NCBI GenBank assembly: GCA_030614505.1
Contig: JAUWTX010000002.1
Location: forward strand, 1-33,902
Length of the DNA stretch: 33,902 bases
Source of the DNA: Desulfuromonadales bacterium
GTDB lineage: Bacteria > Desulfobacterota > Desulfuromonadia > Desulfuromonadales > BM103
Direction: 5' to 3'
Below, piece by piece: positions 7,383-15,921 of this stretch. The notes under the pieces are model-generated. The model was not told the origin of the DNA, did not search any database, and worked only from the letters and a program-made list of their open reading frames with translations. The position numbers and the translations under genes are program-made. Each line of letters opens with the position of its first letter. The first letter of the stretch is position 1.

Positions 7383-8153
7383 ATGCATCTTGTCGTAGTA
7401 CATGGCTGGCAGAAAGAAGAGGCAGTGGTTGCCAAAATTATCGCCGACACGCTGGGCACCGTAGTTTACGAAGCTCGGCAAAAGATCTCCGGCGGCGGGC
7501 CAGCGGTACTCACGAGTTTTGCCGATCCGCACCAGGCCGAGGTGTTGGCAGCCAGGTTGTCCCGGGACGGAGTCCCCGCATTGGTGATTGATACCGTGGC
7601 TGTGCGCAACAGGAAGCCGCCGCTTCATGTTCGCCGCTTTGTACTGGGGGCGCAGGCGTTGCAGCTTGAGTTGTTCGGTGGAGATACCTGCGACATTGCC
7701 TACGGCAAGATTGATCTGCTGCTTGTCGCCATCTGCAGTGCCGGACAGTCGCAAACCACGGATACAGAGACGAAGCGTAAATTCAGCCTCGGTAAAACCC
7801 TGCTTGCTGGTGGTATACCGATGACCAGGAAAGTGAAGAGCGCGACGGTCATTACTGTCGAAGAACGAGACGAAACCCTTTTGTTGTATACGCAAGAACG
7901 CGTAACGGTAATCTTCGATCGGGCTGCGATGAACTACGACGGTCTCGGTGATGCGATGCAGTTTACGCGCGATCTCAATTTTACCCACCTGAAGAACGAA
8001 TTGCGACGTTTGGCTCCCCAGGCCAGCTATGATGACCGTCTGCTCAAGCGGGCCGCGCTGGTTCGTCTGCTCGGACCTGCGCTCAACCCGGAAACCGACC
8101 ACGATCTGGCTTTCGAAATCCTGGCCAGGAGTCTGAGAGAGAAGTCCTTATAG
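7383..8153 (+). CDS. Conserved-looking protein of unknown function
   Basis: A 256-residue soluble protein I cannot assign to a named family. Residues 1-72 look like a small alpha/beta unit (MHLVVVHGW..., then alternating helix and strand ending PALVIDTVAVR), perhaps ferredoxin-like. The central part (85-180) is rich in strands with KIDLLLVAI and DETLLLYT. The last 80 residues are helical with NFTHLKNELRRLAP. From memory, proteins with a similar strand-rich middle and an N-F-x-x-L-x-x-x-L-x-x-x-A-P ending exist in myxobacteria and Desulfuromonadia, without known role. ATG 7383 is preferred over TTG 7371 because GGATAG lies just before it. It ends 30 bases from the convergent HD-GYP gene. Confidence 0.75.
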   Translation: MHLVVVHGWQKEEAVVAKIIADTLGTVVYEARQKISGGGPAVLTSFADPHQAEVLAARLSRDGVPALVIDTVAVRNRKPPLHVRRFVLGAQALQLELFGGDTCDIAYGKIDLLLVAICSAGQSQTTDTETKRKFSLGKTLLAGGIPMTRKVKSATVITVEERDETLLLYTQERVTVIFDRAAMNYDGLGDAMQFTRDLNFTHLKNELRRLAPQASYDDRLLKRAALVRLLGPALNPETDHDLAFEILARSLREKSL

Positions 8154-8183
8154 TCCGACACCCTCCCGGGGTTCAGCCTGTCC

Positions 8184-9497
8184 TCAGGAGGATTCGTCCT
8201 CCTTCGGGAAGTACGTGCTGACGATGGTCGAGACTTCATTACGTACATGATCGGATTCATCGCCGGCGAAGTTGTTGTACAGTTCCGGTGCCAGGGCGAC
8301 AAACTGGTCAAGCAGGTCCGGGTCAAAATGAGAGCCGTGACCTTCCAGAAGAATGTCCAGGGATCGTTCCATAGAAAATGCTTTTTTGTACGGCCGTACG
8401 GATGTGAGAGCATCAAAGACATCAGCAATAGCAAAAATCCTGGCTCCAACCGGGATATCCTCACCTTGCAAGGTGTTCGGGTAACCGGACCCATCATATT
8501 TTTCATGATGACAGCCGACAATCGGGACGGCATCCCCGAGCCAGGAGGAACGGTTCACGATGTCGATGCCGTGTTTCACATGCTGGCGCATGATGGCAAA
8601 CTCGTCATCATCCAGCTTGCCGGGCTTGAGCAGAATCCTGTCTTCGGTGCCGATCTTGCCTACATCGTGCAGAAAGGCCCCCTTGACTAAACCCTGCATT
8701 GTCTGTTCATCGACGCCGACAGCCTCGGCAAGGCGCACTGAATAGAGTGTAACCCGATAGTTGTGAGCATCTGTATCGCTATCACGCTTGGCAATAGCGC
8801 CGCCAAGGGTTTTGATGATCTCCAGGTTGGCATCGAGCAGGCGCAACGAGAGCCCTTCGACACGGCGGATCAGTCCAAGAACCACCGGGTAAAGAACAAG
8901 GGCGCTGGTTGCCACAATCAGCATGACAAACAGGAGAGCTCGCTGCATTCGCTGGTTGAATTCAGCCAGGGCGACATCCGAGAGGGCATAGATACCAACA
9001 ACTCTCAGAACAGGGGCCCCATGACGATTGTTCAGGGGCAGCCCGACCCGAACAACCGGTTTGTCGGCAATCCGGATCGGTTCTGCTACCACGCCATCGG
9101 CAGCCTTTTGTAGGAGAGTTTTTGTATCAAGGAGCTCACGCAGAGTCTGTCCGTCAGGGTACCCCGGGTCAATGTTTTCAACTATTTTCTGTCCCTGTAG
9201 ATCGTAGAAGGCTGCTACCGGGAAATAACCGGTCCGTTGACGAACAGGGCCATGATTCCCCTTGATACGGCTTAGCAACTGATCAGCGTCTAGATTCTCG
9301 GGATCATCGAGCAGGTCATAAATGTTCTGGTTGATTTGCAAAGCACGTTGACTGGCAAAAAAAGTGATTTCGTTGATGATACGGCTACGTTCAAGGAAGT
9401 ATGCAATCGCAACGATTATGATTGAAATTGCCATGGTGGCAATGATCAAACGCTTGATCAGGTCACGATGGATAGTCGAATTCAACTTTCTTCCCAT
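8184..9497 (-). CDS. Membrane sensor with HD-GYP c-di-GMP phosphodiesterase domain
   Basis: A 437-residue inner-membrane protein. Transmembrane helices at about 17-35 and 187-210 bracket a periplasmic sensor region (about 36-186) that looks dCache/PAS-like (FPVAAFYDLQGQKIVENIDPGYPDG). The cytoplasmic HD-GYP domain (about 225-410) has a complete set of motifs: DAHNYRV with His245, HD pair His277/Asp278 in FLHDVGKIG, H-H at 330-331 and DGSGYP completing the GYP signature. Such domains hydrolyse c-di-GMP to pGpG/GMP. A short acidic tail ends in KEDESS. It opposes the GGDEF cyclase at 2437-3447 in function, though they are not neighbours. An extracellular cue presumably controls it. Confidence 0.94.
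   Translation of the reverse strand: MGRKLNSTIHRDLIKRLIIATMAISIIIVAIAYFLERSRIINEITFFASQRALQINQNIYDLLDDPENLDADQLLSRIKGNHGPVRQRTGYFPVAAFYDLQGQKIVENIDPGYPDGQTLRELLDTKTLLQKAADGVVAEPIRIADKPVVRVGLPLNNRHGAPVLRVVGIYALSDVALAEFNQRMQRALLFVMLIVATSALVLYPVVLGLIRRVEGLSLRLLDANLEIIKTLGGAIAKRDSDTDAHNYRVTLYSVRLAEAVGVDEQTMQGLVKGAFLHDVGKIGTEDRILLKPGKLDDDEFAIMRQHVKHGIDIVNRSSWLGDAVPIVGCHHEKYDGSGYPNTLQGEDIPVGARIFAIADVFDALTSVRPYKKAFSMERSLDILLEGHGSHFDPDLLDQFVALAPELYNNFAGDESDHVRNEVSTIVSTYFPKEDESS
8186..8203 (-). terminator. TTCG-loop hairpin at the end of the HD-GYP gene
   Basis: AGGAGGA and TCCTCCT form a seven-base-pair stem around TTCG. It covers the last codons and stop of the HD-GYP gene, in the short gap to the convergent unknown gene. 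There is no U-tract, so it may protect RNA ends rather than terminate. Confidence 0.3.
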
Positions 9498-9726
9498 AGC
9501 GTTTCTCCACGTTCCCCTGCGCCTTCTGCCTACAATGAGTTCACTGATTCAGGTATAATCAAGGCCTATAAATATTTAACACAAAGCCGCAAAGATTAAA
9601 GGGAGGCGTGCAAAGAAAACCATCGTTCCTCCGGGAACTCTGGTTTGTTGTCGCCAGTTATTATAGAATCAGGAGTCTAGCAGCCTGTTGGACTATCAAT
9701 AAACTGGTTGCCAGGGGCGATTTTCT

Positions 9727-10350
9727 ATGCAAGAAATTTTATCTTACATCGCACTCTCTATGGGAGTTGCCTGGGCGAGCGGGGTCAACCTGTATGCAGC
9801 AATACTGGTCCTTGGTCTGCTCGGAACTTCGGGTAACATAACCCTGCCGGAAACCCTGCAGGTTCTGCAGAATCCCATAGTTATCGGCGCTGCCGGACTC
9901 ATGTATTGCATCGAGTTCTTTGCCGACAAGATACCCGGCGTCGATAGCGCCTGGGACACTTTGCACACCTTTATCCGTATCCCCGCCGGTGCGGTCTTGG
10001 CCGCATCTGCCGTTGCCGAAGTCGACCCATCGTTTACTCTTTCGGCCGCCCTGGTCGGCGGTGGTTTGACCGCAGCGACCCATCTGACCAAGGCGAGCAC
10101 CCGTCTTCTGGTGAATACTTCACCGGAGCCATTCAGCAATATCGGCGTTTCTCTTGCAGAAGACACCTTGGTTTTCGGCGGTCTATGGGCGGCACTGCAT
10201 TATCCCCTGGTATTTCTCATTTTCCTGGTGATCTTTGTGGTGCTGATGATCTGGCTGCTGCCGATCCTCTGGCGAGGGATAAAGGGGATGTATGAGATGT
10301 TACGAAAGTTTTTTAAGATCGAAAAGCCTAAGTATTTGACGAAACAGTAA
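9727..10350 (+). CDS. DUF4126 family membrane protein
   Basis: A 207-residue integral membrane protein that fits the DUF4126 family (PF13548). It opens with a helix containing GVAWASGVNLYAAI, characteristic of the family, followed by a second hydrophobic segment, PGVDSAWDTLHTFIRIPAGAVLAA, a glycine-rich GGGLTAATHLTKASTR loop and two strong C-terminal hydrophobic helices ending in basic residues. Probably four to five membrane passes. Function unknown; family members are sometimes near sugar or cell-envelope genes. AGGGGCG lies at proper spacing before the ATG. It is divergent from the HD-GYP gene across about 230 bases and ends at a shared terminator with dapL. Confidence 0.87.
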   Translation: MQEILSYIALSMGVAWASGVNLYAAILVLGLLGTSGNITLPETLQVLQNPIVIGAAGLMYCIEFFADKIPGVDSAWDTLHTFIRIPAGAVLAASAVAEVDPSFTLSAALVGGGLTAATHLTKASTRLLVNTSPEPFSNIGVSLAEDTLVFGGLWAALHYPLVFLIFLVIFVVLMIWLLPILWRGIKGMYEMLRKFFKIEKPKYLTKQ

Positions 10351-10375
10351 ATCTCCTGCTGTATTATTTACAATG

Positions 10376-10403
10376 AAGGGCGACCAATTTGGCCGCCCTT
10401 TTG
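10376..10403. terminator. Bidirectional terminator between DUF4126 gene and dapL
   Basis: AAGGGCG (10376-10382) pairs with CGCCCTT (10394-10400) with extra pairing in the loop, followed by a TTTTG run on the plus strand. It lies between two convergent genes only 58 bases apart. Confidence 0.75.
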
Positions 10404-10408
10404 TTCTC

Positions 10409-11644
10409 TTATTTACCCCACTTTTCCTTGATCCGCTGCACCGCAGTCTCAACATTACCGCGATCACCAAAAGCTGAAAGGCGGAAGTAGCCTTCGCCAG
10501 AGGGGCCGAAGCCGCTGCCGGGGGTGCCGACCACATGGCATTCGTTCAAAAGCTTGTCGAAGAAATCCCAACTGCTCATCCCTTCGGGAGTTTCCAGCCA
10601 GATGTAGGGAGCATTGACGCCGCCGAAGCAGGTGATGCCGGCTGAGGTCAGGCTCTCGCGGATAATGCGGGCGTTCTCCATGTAGTAGTCGATGTTCTCC
10701 TTGATTTGAGACCAACCCTCATCGGAGTAGACTGCAGCAGCGGCCTTCTGCACCGGGTAGGAGACGCCGTTAAATTTAGTAGTCTGACGGCGGTTCCAGA
10801 GTTTGTTGAAGCTGTACTTTTCGCCGCTGGCGGTGGTGCCCATCAGTTCCTCCGGGACGACCACCAGTCCGCAGCGCACACCGGTGAAGCCGGCTGTCTT
10901 GGAGAAGGAACGGAACTCGATGGCACATTGCTTAGCGCCTTCAATCTCGTAGATCGAGTGGGGGATATCCGCTTCGGTGATGAACGCCTCGTAGGCGGCA
11001 TCGAAGAGAATCACAGCATTGTTGGCCAAGGCATAGTCAACCCATTTTTTCAGGTCGTCCCTGGTGGCCACAACCCCGGTTGGATTGTTCGGGTAGCAGA
11101 GATAGATTACATCGATCTTCTCGTTCGGGATTGACGGAGAGAAATTATTGGCTCCGGTGCAGGGCATGTAGTGGATGCCAGCGTAGTAGCCCTTGTCATC
11201 TGCTTCTCCGGTGCGGCCCACCATAACGTTGGTGTCGTTGTAAACCGGATAGACTGGGTCGCAGATGGCAACCTTGTTGCCGAGGTCGAAGATATCGAGG
11301 ATGTTGGCGCAGTCGCACTTGGAACCGTCGGAGATAAACACTTCCGAGGTTTTCAGGGCGACGCCAAGAGGCTTGTATGCCTTGTCGATAATTATCTGGG
11401 AGAGCCAGTCGTAGCCCTGTTCGGGACCATAACCATGGAAGCTCTCGCCCCTGGCCATGTCGTCTACGCCTTCATGGAAGGCCTTAAGTACTGCCGGAGC
11501 CAATGGCAAGGTGACATCGCCGATGCCGAGGCGGATTACCGAGGCCTCGGGGTTGGCGTCGGTAAACTCTTTCACCCGGCGACCGATTTCGGGGAATAAA
11601 TATCCTGCTTGGAGTTTTAAATATGAATCATTGATGCGTGCCAT
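10409..11644 (-). CDS. dapL: LL-diaminopimelate aminotransferase
   Basis: A 411-residue PLP enzyme that converts tetrahydrodipicolinate directly to LL-diaminopimelate using glutamate as amino donor, bypassing DapC/DapD/DapE. Class I/II aminotransferase features: [20 protein letters not shown] start typical of Dap[13 protein letters not shown], the cofactor region SDGSKCD, YPNNPTG, DAAYE and the Schiff-base Lys249 in [11 protein letters not shown]-terminal arginine in FRLSAFGDR. Length is normal for the family. It is the last gene of the minus-strand arg-dap run, 139 bases after dapB; that gap is largely filled by inverted heptamer repeats. A good SD (GGAGGATG) precedes the ATG. Confidence 0.97.
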   Translation of the reverse strand: MARINDSYLKLQAGYLFPEIGRRVKEFTDANPEASVIRLGIGDVTLPLAPAVLKAFHEGVDDMARGESFHGYGPEQGYDWLSQIIIDKAYKPLGVALKTSEVFISDGSKCDCANILDIFDLGNKVAICDPVYPVYNDTNVMVGRTGEADDKGYYAGIHYMPCTGANNFSPSIPNEKIDVIYLCYPNNPTGVVATRDDLKKWVDYALANNAVILFDAAYEAFITEADIPHSIYEIEGAKQCAIEFRSFSKTAGFTGVRCGLVVVPEELMGTTASGEKYSFNKLWNRRQTTKFNGVSYPVQKAAAAVYSDEGWSQIKENIDYYMENARIIRESLTSAGITCFGGVNAPYIWLETPEGMSSWDFFDKLLNECHVVGTPGSGFGPSGEGYFRLSAFGDRGNVETAVQRIKEKWGK

Positions 11645-11675
11645 TTAAGTTACATCCTCCGCTTGGAAGTCAAAA

Positions 11676-11775
11676 GTGGCGCGTGGCGCGTGGCGCGTGG
11701 CGCGGAAATCTATAGGTCTGTAGTTTATAAGGTTTGGAGGTTTATCACGCCACGCGCTACTCGCCACGCGCCACG
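11676..11775. repeat. Inverted pair of heptamer arrays between dapB and dapL
   Basis: On the left, GTGGCGC is repeated four times exactly plus one G (11676-11704), followed by GAAA. On the right (11746-11775) lies an inverted, slightly degenerate array of about four units (CACGCC and ACGCGCC type). The 41-base spacer is AT-rich. The transcript could form a long GC-rich hairpin in the dapB-dapL gap, starting eight bases after the dapB stop. Confidence 0.9.
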
Positions 11776-11783
11776 ATTAGGCC

Positions 11784-12587
11784 TCATTTAAGGCCCAGAA
11801 CATCCTGCATATCATAAAGCCCGGCATCCTTACCGCCCAGCCACCCAGCAGCGCGTACTGCTCCACGGGCAAACATGTCACGGCTCATGGCGCGATGGGT
11901 CAGCTCGATCCGTTCACCCATGCCGATGAAGTAGACGGTGTGCTCGCCAACGATGTCTCCGCCGCGTACGGTCTGCATTCCGATCTCCTCAGCAGTCCGC
12001 TCGCCACACATCCCTTCACGGTGATAGTTGGCGACCTGGTTGTAATCGCGATCGAGGGCATCGGCAACGATTTCACCCATGCGTACGGCAGTGCCGGAAG
12101 GTGAATCTTTTTTCTTGTTGTGATGCAGCTCGACGATCTCGACATCAAAACCGTCACCTAGGGTTTTGGCCATATCTTTGAGCAGCTTGAAACAGACGTT
12201 GACACCGACACTCATGTTCGGTGCAAAGACCACGGGGGTTGATTCAGAGACCCTTGTGATGACGTCACGCTGCTCCGGGTTCAAACCAGTTGTGCCGACC
12301 ACCATGGCTTTGCCGAGCTTAGCGCAGACTTCGGCGTTGACTATGGTAACTTCCGGCCAGGTGAAGTCGATCAACAGATCGGCGTTGGCCAGTGCCTGCT
12401 CCAGGGAATCAGTAATGGCAACCCCGAGGTCGCCACAGCCGGCGATGTAGCCGGCATCGTCGCCAAGTCTGGCGTGCCCGGCCATTTCGATCGCTCCCGC
12501 CACTTCAAGTCCTTCGGCTTCGGTAACCAGGGTAATGATACGGCCGCCCATTCTGCCGGCGGCCCCAGTAACTGCAACTCTAATCAT
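11784..12587 (-). CDS. dapB: 4-hydroxy-tetrahydrodipicolinate reductase
   Basis: A 267-residue enzyme reducing the DapA product with NAD(P)H to tetrahydrodipicolinate, the DapL substrate. Nucleotide-binding loop GAAGRMG at 8-14; catalytic signature ELHHNKKKDSPSGTA with His155/His156, Lys159 region and the SGT substrate loop at 164-166; FAPNMSVGVN typical of the family. Length is standard. It lies between dapA and dapL and is transcribed with them. A gap of about 110 bases to dapA holds short degenerate repeats. Confidence 0.97.
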   Translation of the reverse strand: MIRVAVTGAAGRMGGRIITLVTEAEGLEVAGAIEMAGHARLGDDAGYIAGCGDLGVAITDSLEQALANADLLIDFTWPEVTIVNAEVCAKLGKAMVVGTTGLNPEQRDVITRVSESTPVVFAPNMSVGVNVCFKLLKDMAKTLGDGFDVEIVELHHNKKKDSPSGTAVRMGEIVADALDRDYNQVANYHREGMCGERTAEEIGMQTVRGGDIVGEHTVYFIGMGERIELTHRAMSRDMFARGAVRAAGWLGGKDAGLYDMQDVLGLK

Positions 12588-12634
12588 TTGAATGCCTTTG
12601 TTTAACGCCCGTTCGCGGGGCTATTCAAGACGCA

Positions 12635-12648
12635 AAAGAACAAAGAAC
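12635..12648. repeat. Short heptamer duplication in the dapA-dapB gap
   Basis: AAAGAAC occurs twice in tandem. The same gap carries GACGCAAA (12629-12636) and its near-inverse TTTGCGTT (12676-12683). This may be a weak, degenerate member of the heptamer repeat class seen in neighbouring gaps, but two short copies could be chance. Confidence 0.4.
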
Positions 12649-12700
12649 AACAAAAACCTTGGCGCTCTGTGCGTCTTTGCGTTAACTCATAATATTTCGT

Positions 12701-13576
12701 TCAGATTAATTCATACTTTTTCAAAACTAATTTCAGCTTCTCAAGTGTTGCATCGCCCATATCGACCAATGGCAGACGGACATTCGCTTCAATCTTGCCC
12801 ATCAACTCCAGCGTCTTTTTGACTGGAACCGGGTTGGACTCGATAAACATGGCAGTGTGGAACTCGAGCAGTTCGAGGTGCAGCTTACGAGCAGTAACGT
12901 AATCGCCGTTCGCAGTGGCTTTGACCATTGCCTTGACTCGTGCCGGAACGGCATTGGCTGACACGGATATGACCCCCTTGGCGCCACAGGCCATCATCGG
13001 AAAGGTCAGAAAGTCGTCTCCGGAAATAACGTCGATCTTGTCGCCGGCCCTGGCAAGAATTTCCGAGACCTGGGTCAGGCTGCCGGAGGCTTCCTTGATC
13101 GCCACGATGTTGGCAAATTCAGCCAGACGGACAGTGGTGTCGGCAGTCATGTTGACGCCGGTACGGCCAGGCACATTGTAGAGGACCTGGGGCAGGGCAA
13201 CCTCTTCAGCCAGAAGTTTGTAATGCTGGTAGATCCCTTCCTGGGAGGGTTTGTTGTAGTAAGGGCAGACCAGCAGCAGACCGTCGGCACCCATGGCCTT
13301 GGCATTTTTCGACAGGTGGATCGCTTCAGCGGTGTTGTTGGCCCCGGTGCCGGCGATAACCGGAACACGTTTGTTGACCTGATCGAGGCAGACCTTGATG
13401 ACGTACTCGTGCTCATCAACGTCGAGGGTTGCCGATTCGCCGGTCGTGCCACAAGGGACGATGACATCTGTGCCGTTTTCGATCTGGAAATCGATCAATT
13501 GGCGATAGGTCTCCTCGGCGAACTGCCCCTGACTGTCGAAAGGGGTGACGATAGCTACCATGGATCCACTGAACAT
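12701..13576 (-). CDS. dapA: 4-hydroxy-tetrahydrodipicolinate synthase
   Basis: A 291-residue class I aldolase-fold enzyme condensing pyruvate with aspartate semialdehyde, the first committed DAP/lysine step. Catalytic residues fall at the same numbers as in E. coli DapA: Thr44/Thr45 in CGTTGESATL, Tyr133 in LYNVPGRTG and Schiff-base Lys161 in AIKEASG. Arg138 of the same YNVPGRTG motif is present. AAGGAG lies before the ATG. It begins the dapA-dapB-dapL part of the run. In Geobacter, as I recall, lysA and dapF lie just upstream of dapA; neither is here. Confidence 0.97.
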   Translation of the reverse strand: MFSGSMVAIVTPFDSQGQFAEETYRQLIDFQIENGTDVIVPCGTTGESATLDVDEHEYVIKVCLDQVNKRVPVIAGTGANNTAEAIHLSKNAKAMGADGLLLVCPYYNKPSQEGIYQHYKLLAEEVALPQVLYNVPGRTGVNMTADTTVRLAEFANIVAIKEASGSLTQVSEILARAGDKIDVISGDDFLTFPMMACGAKGVISVSANAVPARVKAMVKATANGDYVTARKLHLELLEFHTAMFIESNPVPVKKTLELMGKIEANVRLPLVDMGDATLEKLKLVLKKYELI

Positions 13577-13672
13577 GATTTTCTCCTTAACTGCGGATAT
13601 ATAAAAAATATTCCTTAACTACGGCAGTAAACCACCTACCTAACATAGCGTCAGGTTCTTGTAAAGGGCGTA

Positions 13673-14485
13673 TCAGCGCCCTTTCTGCGGGGTGATCAAG
13701 GCCCCGGGGGTTGCCATACTTTCCAGTAGTAGATCGCCGATACGAACCAGTGCACTGACGCGGTATTCGTATGCTCGTCCGTTATCGAGGCCGCGATCAA
13801 GTAGACGTGTTGCCGTCAGCGGCTTGACGTTGACCGGAATAATTGGAAACGGTCTTTTTGCTTGTCGGCGATAGAGATTATAACCGACCAGTTCCATGTC
13901 CGCAGATAGAGCGGGAGCGGCCCATTGTACCGAAACCTGGGCATCTCCGGCTTCAACCTGCAAGGCGGTCGGCGATGGTGGGGGTTGTTGCATGGCCAGG
14001 TGAATTTTGGCGGCCGGCGCTTCCAGACCACCGAGAGTCACAGGTATGATGGCGTAGCGGTAACCGTTGCCGAGCTGAATATTCAGATCGCGCCAGTAAA
14101 GTCGCTTGCCGATACGTTGTCCCGGAGCGGGATATTTGATGTCGAATTCTGCTACTTCAACCTGTGGGTCCCGGCAGGTAGGACAGCCTTCCACAGCATC
14201 ATAGGTCAGACGTTTGATGCGGAATCCGGTCAGATCTTCAGCGTCGCTGCCGTCTTGGTTTGCCGTTGGAATTGTCCAGCCAAGCACGAAGAGGTTCCCC
14301 TGCTGATGCAAGGTTACTTCTTTCGGGGCTTCGGGAAGCGTGGCAAGCTTTGGTCGTACAGGGCCCTTTTTGCCGCAACCGACGGTCATCACAATCAAAA
14401 AGAGACTGATTGTGATGAGGAGCGCGTAGCGCGTGGCGCGTGGCGCGGAAAACCTTAAATATTGCAAACCACTGAAAATTTTCAT
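13673..14485 (-). CDS. Lipoprotein with CGKKGP motif and fibronectin type III-like domains
   Basis: A 270-residue predicted lipoprotein. Residues 1-36 form a signal peptide: basic start, hydrophobic stretch ALLITISLFLIV, then TVGC with lipidation at Cys37. The mature start CGKKGPVRP resembles the short LptM/YifL lipoprotein motif (CGxKGPL), which in many proteobacteria lies near lysA/dapF. Two beta-sandwich, fibronectin III-like repeats follow (about 50-160 and 165-265), the second with VSVQWAAP and YEYRVSAL. A CPTC pair lies at about residue 99-102. The ATG directly follows the argH stop, with GAAGGAAAG as SD inside argH. Residues 13-22 of the signal peptide are encoded by a heptamer repeat. 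Confidence 0.85.
   Translation of the reverse strand: MKIFSGLQYLRFSAPRATRYALLITISLFLIVMTVGCGKKGPVRPKLATLPEAPKEVTLHQQGNLFVLGWTIPTANQDGSDAEDLTGFRIKRLTYDAVEGCPTCRDPQVEVAEFDIKYPAPGQRIGKRLYWRDLNIQLGNGYRYAIIPVTLGGLEAPAAKIHLAMQQPPPSPTALQVEAGDAQVSVQWAAPALSADMELVGYNLYRRQAKRPFPIIPVNVKPLTATRLLDRGLDNGRAYEYRVSALVRIGDLLLESMATPGALITPQKGR
14421..14447. repeat. Heptamer repeat inside the lipoprotein signal-peptide codons
   Basis: AGCGCG, TAGCGCG, TGGCGCG, TGGCGCG in tandem, followed by GAAAA, the same arrangement as at 11676-11704. It lies fully inside the lipoprotein reading frame and encodes residues 13-22 (Ser-Ala-Pro-Arg-Ala-Thr-Arg-Tyr-Ala-Leu), adding basic residues before the hydrophobic core. Confidence 0.9.
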
Positions 14486-14487
14486 TC

Positions 14488-15870
14488 TTAGCTTTCCTTC
14501 AGAGCCTGGCGGGCCAGGATGATTTCTTTTTCGACGGACGAGCGGGCGGTGCCGCCGGTTGCCTTGCGAGCATTCACCGAGGATTCAAGGGTGATGTAAT
14601 CGAAGATGTCGACATCTATGTCGGCAGAGAATTGTTTGAACTCCTCCAGGGTCAACCCCGGGATGTCTTTGCTGTTCTCTATGCAATAGCGCACGGTTTT
14701 GCCGACCACTTCGTGAGCGTTGCGGAAGGGCAGTCCCTTGCGGACCAGGTAATCGGCGATATCGGTGGCGGTGGAGAAGCCGCGTCCGGCGGCAATCCGC
14801 ATCTGTTCCGGTTTGACAGCCATCTCGGCGATCATCTCGGCAAAAACCTTGAGCGAACCGCGCACTGTGTCAATGGTGTCAAAGAGCGGTTCCTTGTCTT
14901 CCTGCATGTCCTTGTTGTAGGCCAGTGGCAGAGACTTCATCAGGGTCAACAGGCTAACCTGGTTGCCATAGACTCGACCGGTTTTACCCCGCACCAGTTC
15001 GGGAACGTCGGGGTTCTTCTTCTGCGGCATGATGGAACTGCCGGTGCAGAAACCATCAGAGAGGTCGATGAAGGCAAAATCGGCGCTCGACCAGAGGATC
15101 AATTCTTCGGAGAGGCGCGACAGGTGCATCATCATGATCGAGGCAAAACTGCAGAATTCGAGGGCAAAGTCGCGATCGGAGACTGAGTCCAGGCTGTTGC
15201 GCGTCACACCGGCAAAGTCGAGTTGTTCGGCAACCCACTCGCGGTCAATGGGGAAGGTCGTGCCCGCCAGGGCCCCCGCACCGAGCGGAAGCAGGTTGAG
15301 CCGACTGCGCAGGTCATGCAGACGGCCGGTATCCCGAGCCAGCATCTCCACATAAGCCAGCATGTGATGGGCAAAGAGCACCGGTTGGGCGGTCTGCAGA
15401 TGAGTGTACCCAGGCATAATGACATCGAGATTGGCCTCGGCCTGATCGAGCAGGGCCGACTGCAGTTGCTTGAGAGCTTTTGCAATGGCATCGACTTCAT
15501 CACGCAGATAGAGTCGCACGTCAAGGGCGACCTGGTCGTTGCGGGAGCGGGCGGTATGTAGCTTGCCGCCGACTGCACCGATCTTTTCTATCAAGCGGGC
15601 TTCGATATTCATATGAATATCTTCGCGGGCTACCGAAAAGACAAACTTGCCCGCTTCGATTTCCGCAAGGATCTCGTTGAGACCCTGGATAATCGTTTCG
15701 GCTTCGTTGTCAGCAATGATCTCCTGACGGGCGAGCATCCTGGCATGGGTGACGGAGCCGAGGATGTCGTAGCGGTACAGGCGCTGGTCAAAGTTGATCG
15801 AAGCGGTGAATTCTTCGACAAAGGCATCGGTCGGTTGTGTGAAACGTCCGGCCCAGAGTTTGTCGTTCAT
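14488..15870 (-). CDS. argH: Argininosuccinate lyase
   Basis: A 460-residue enzyme of the fumarase/aspartase superfamily splitting argininosuccinate into arginine and fumarate, the last arginine step. Signature [12 protein letters not shown] at 277-288 carries the catalytic serine loop; TARSRNDQ near 106-113, [11 protein letters not shown] with His157 and the DFALEF region are standard. It works as a homotetramer in the cytosol. It follows the Nudix gene by 51 bases and its stop nearly abuts the lipoprotein start. Length is normal. Confidence 0.98.
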   Translation of the reverse strand: MNDKLWAGRFTQPTDAFVEEFTASINFDQRLYRYDILGSVTHARMLARQEIIADNEAETIIQGLNEILAEIEAGKFVFSVAREDIHMNIEARLIEKIGAVGGKLHTARSRNDQVALDVRLYLRDEVDAIAKALKQLQSALLDQAEANLDVIMPGYTHLQTAQPVLFAHHMLAYVEMLARDTGRLHDLRSRLNLLPLGAGALAGTTFPIDREWVAEQLDFAGVTRNSLDSVSDRDFALEFCSFASIMMMHLSRLSEELILWSSADFAFIDLSDGFCTGSSIMPQKKNPDVPELVRGKTGRVYGNQVSLLTLMKSLPLAYNKDMQEDKEPLFDTIDTVRGSLKVFAEMIAEMAVKPEQMRIAAGRGFSTATDIADYLVRKGLPFRNAHEVVGKTVRYCIENSKDIPGLTLEEFKQFSADIDVDIFDYITLESSVNARKATGGTARSSVEKEIILARQALKES

Positions 15871-15921
15871 GGTTCTCTTATCCCTTCAAATGTGCGGCCC
15901 TGAACTTGCGGCAGGTTGGGT

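Noticed and set aside
9547-9560. TATAAT at 9554-9559 as a promoter for the DUF4126 gene
   Set aside because: No acceptable -35 element 16-18 bases upstream, and the gene starts about 170 bases further on.
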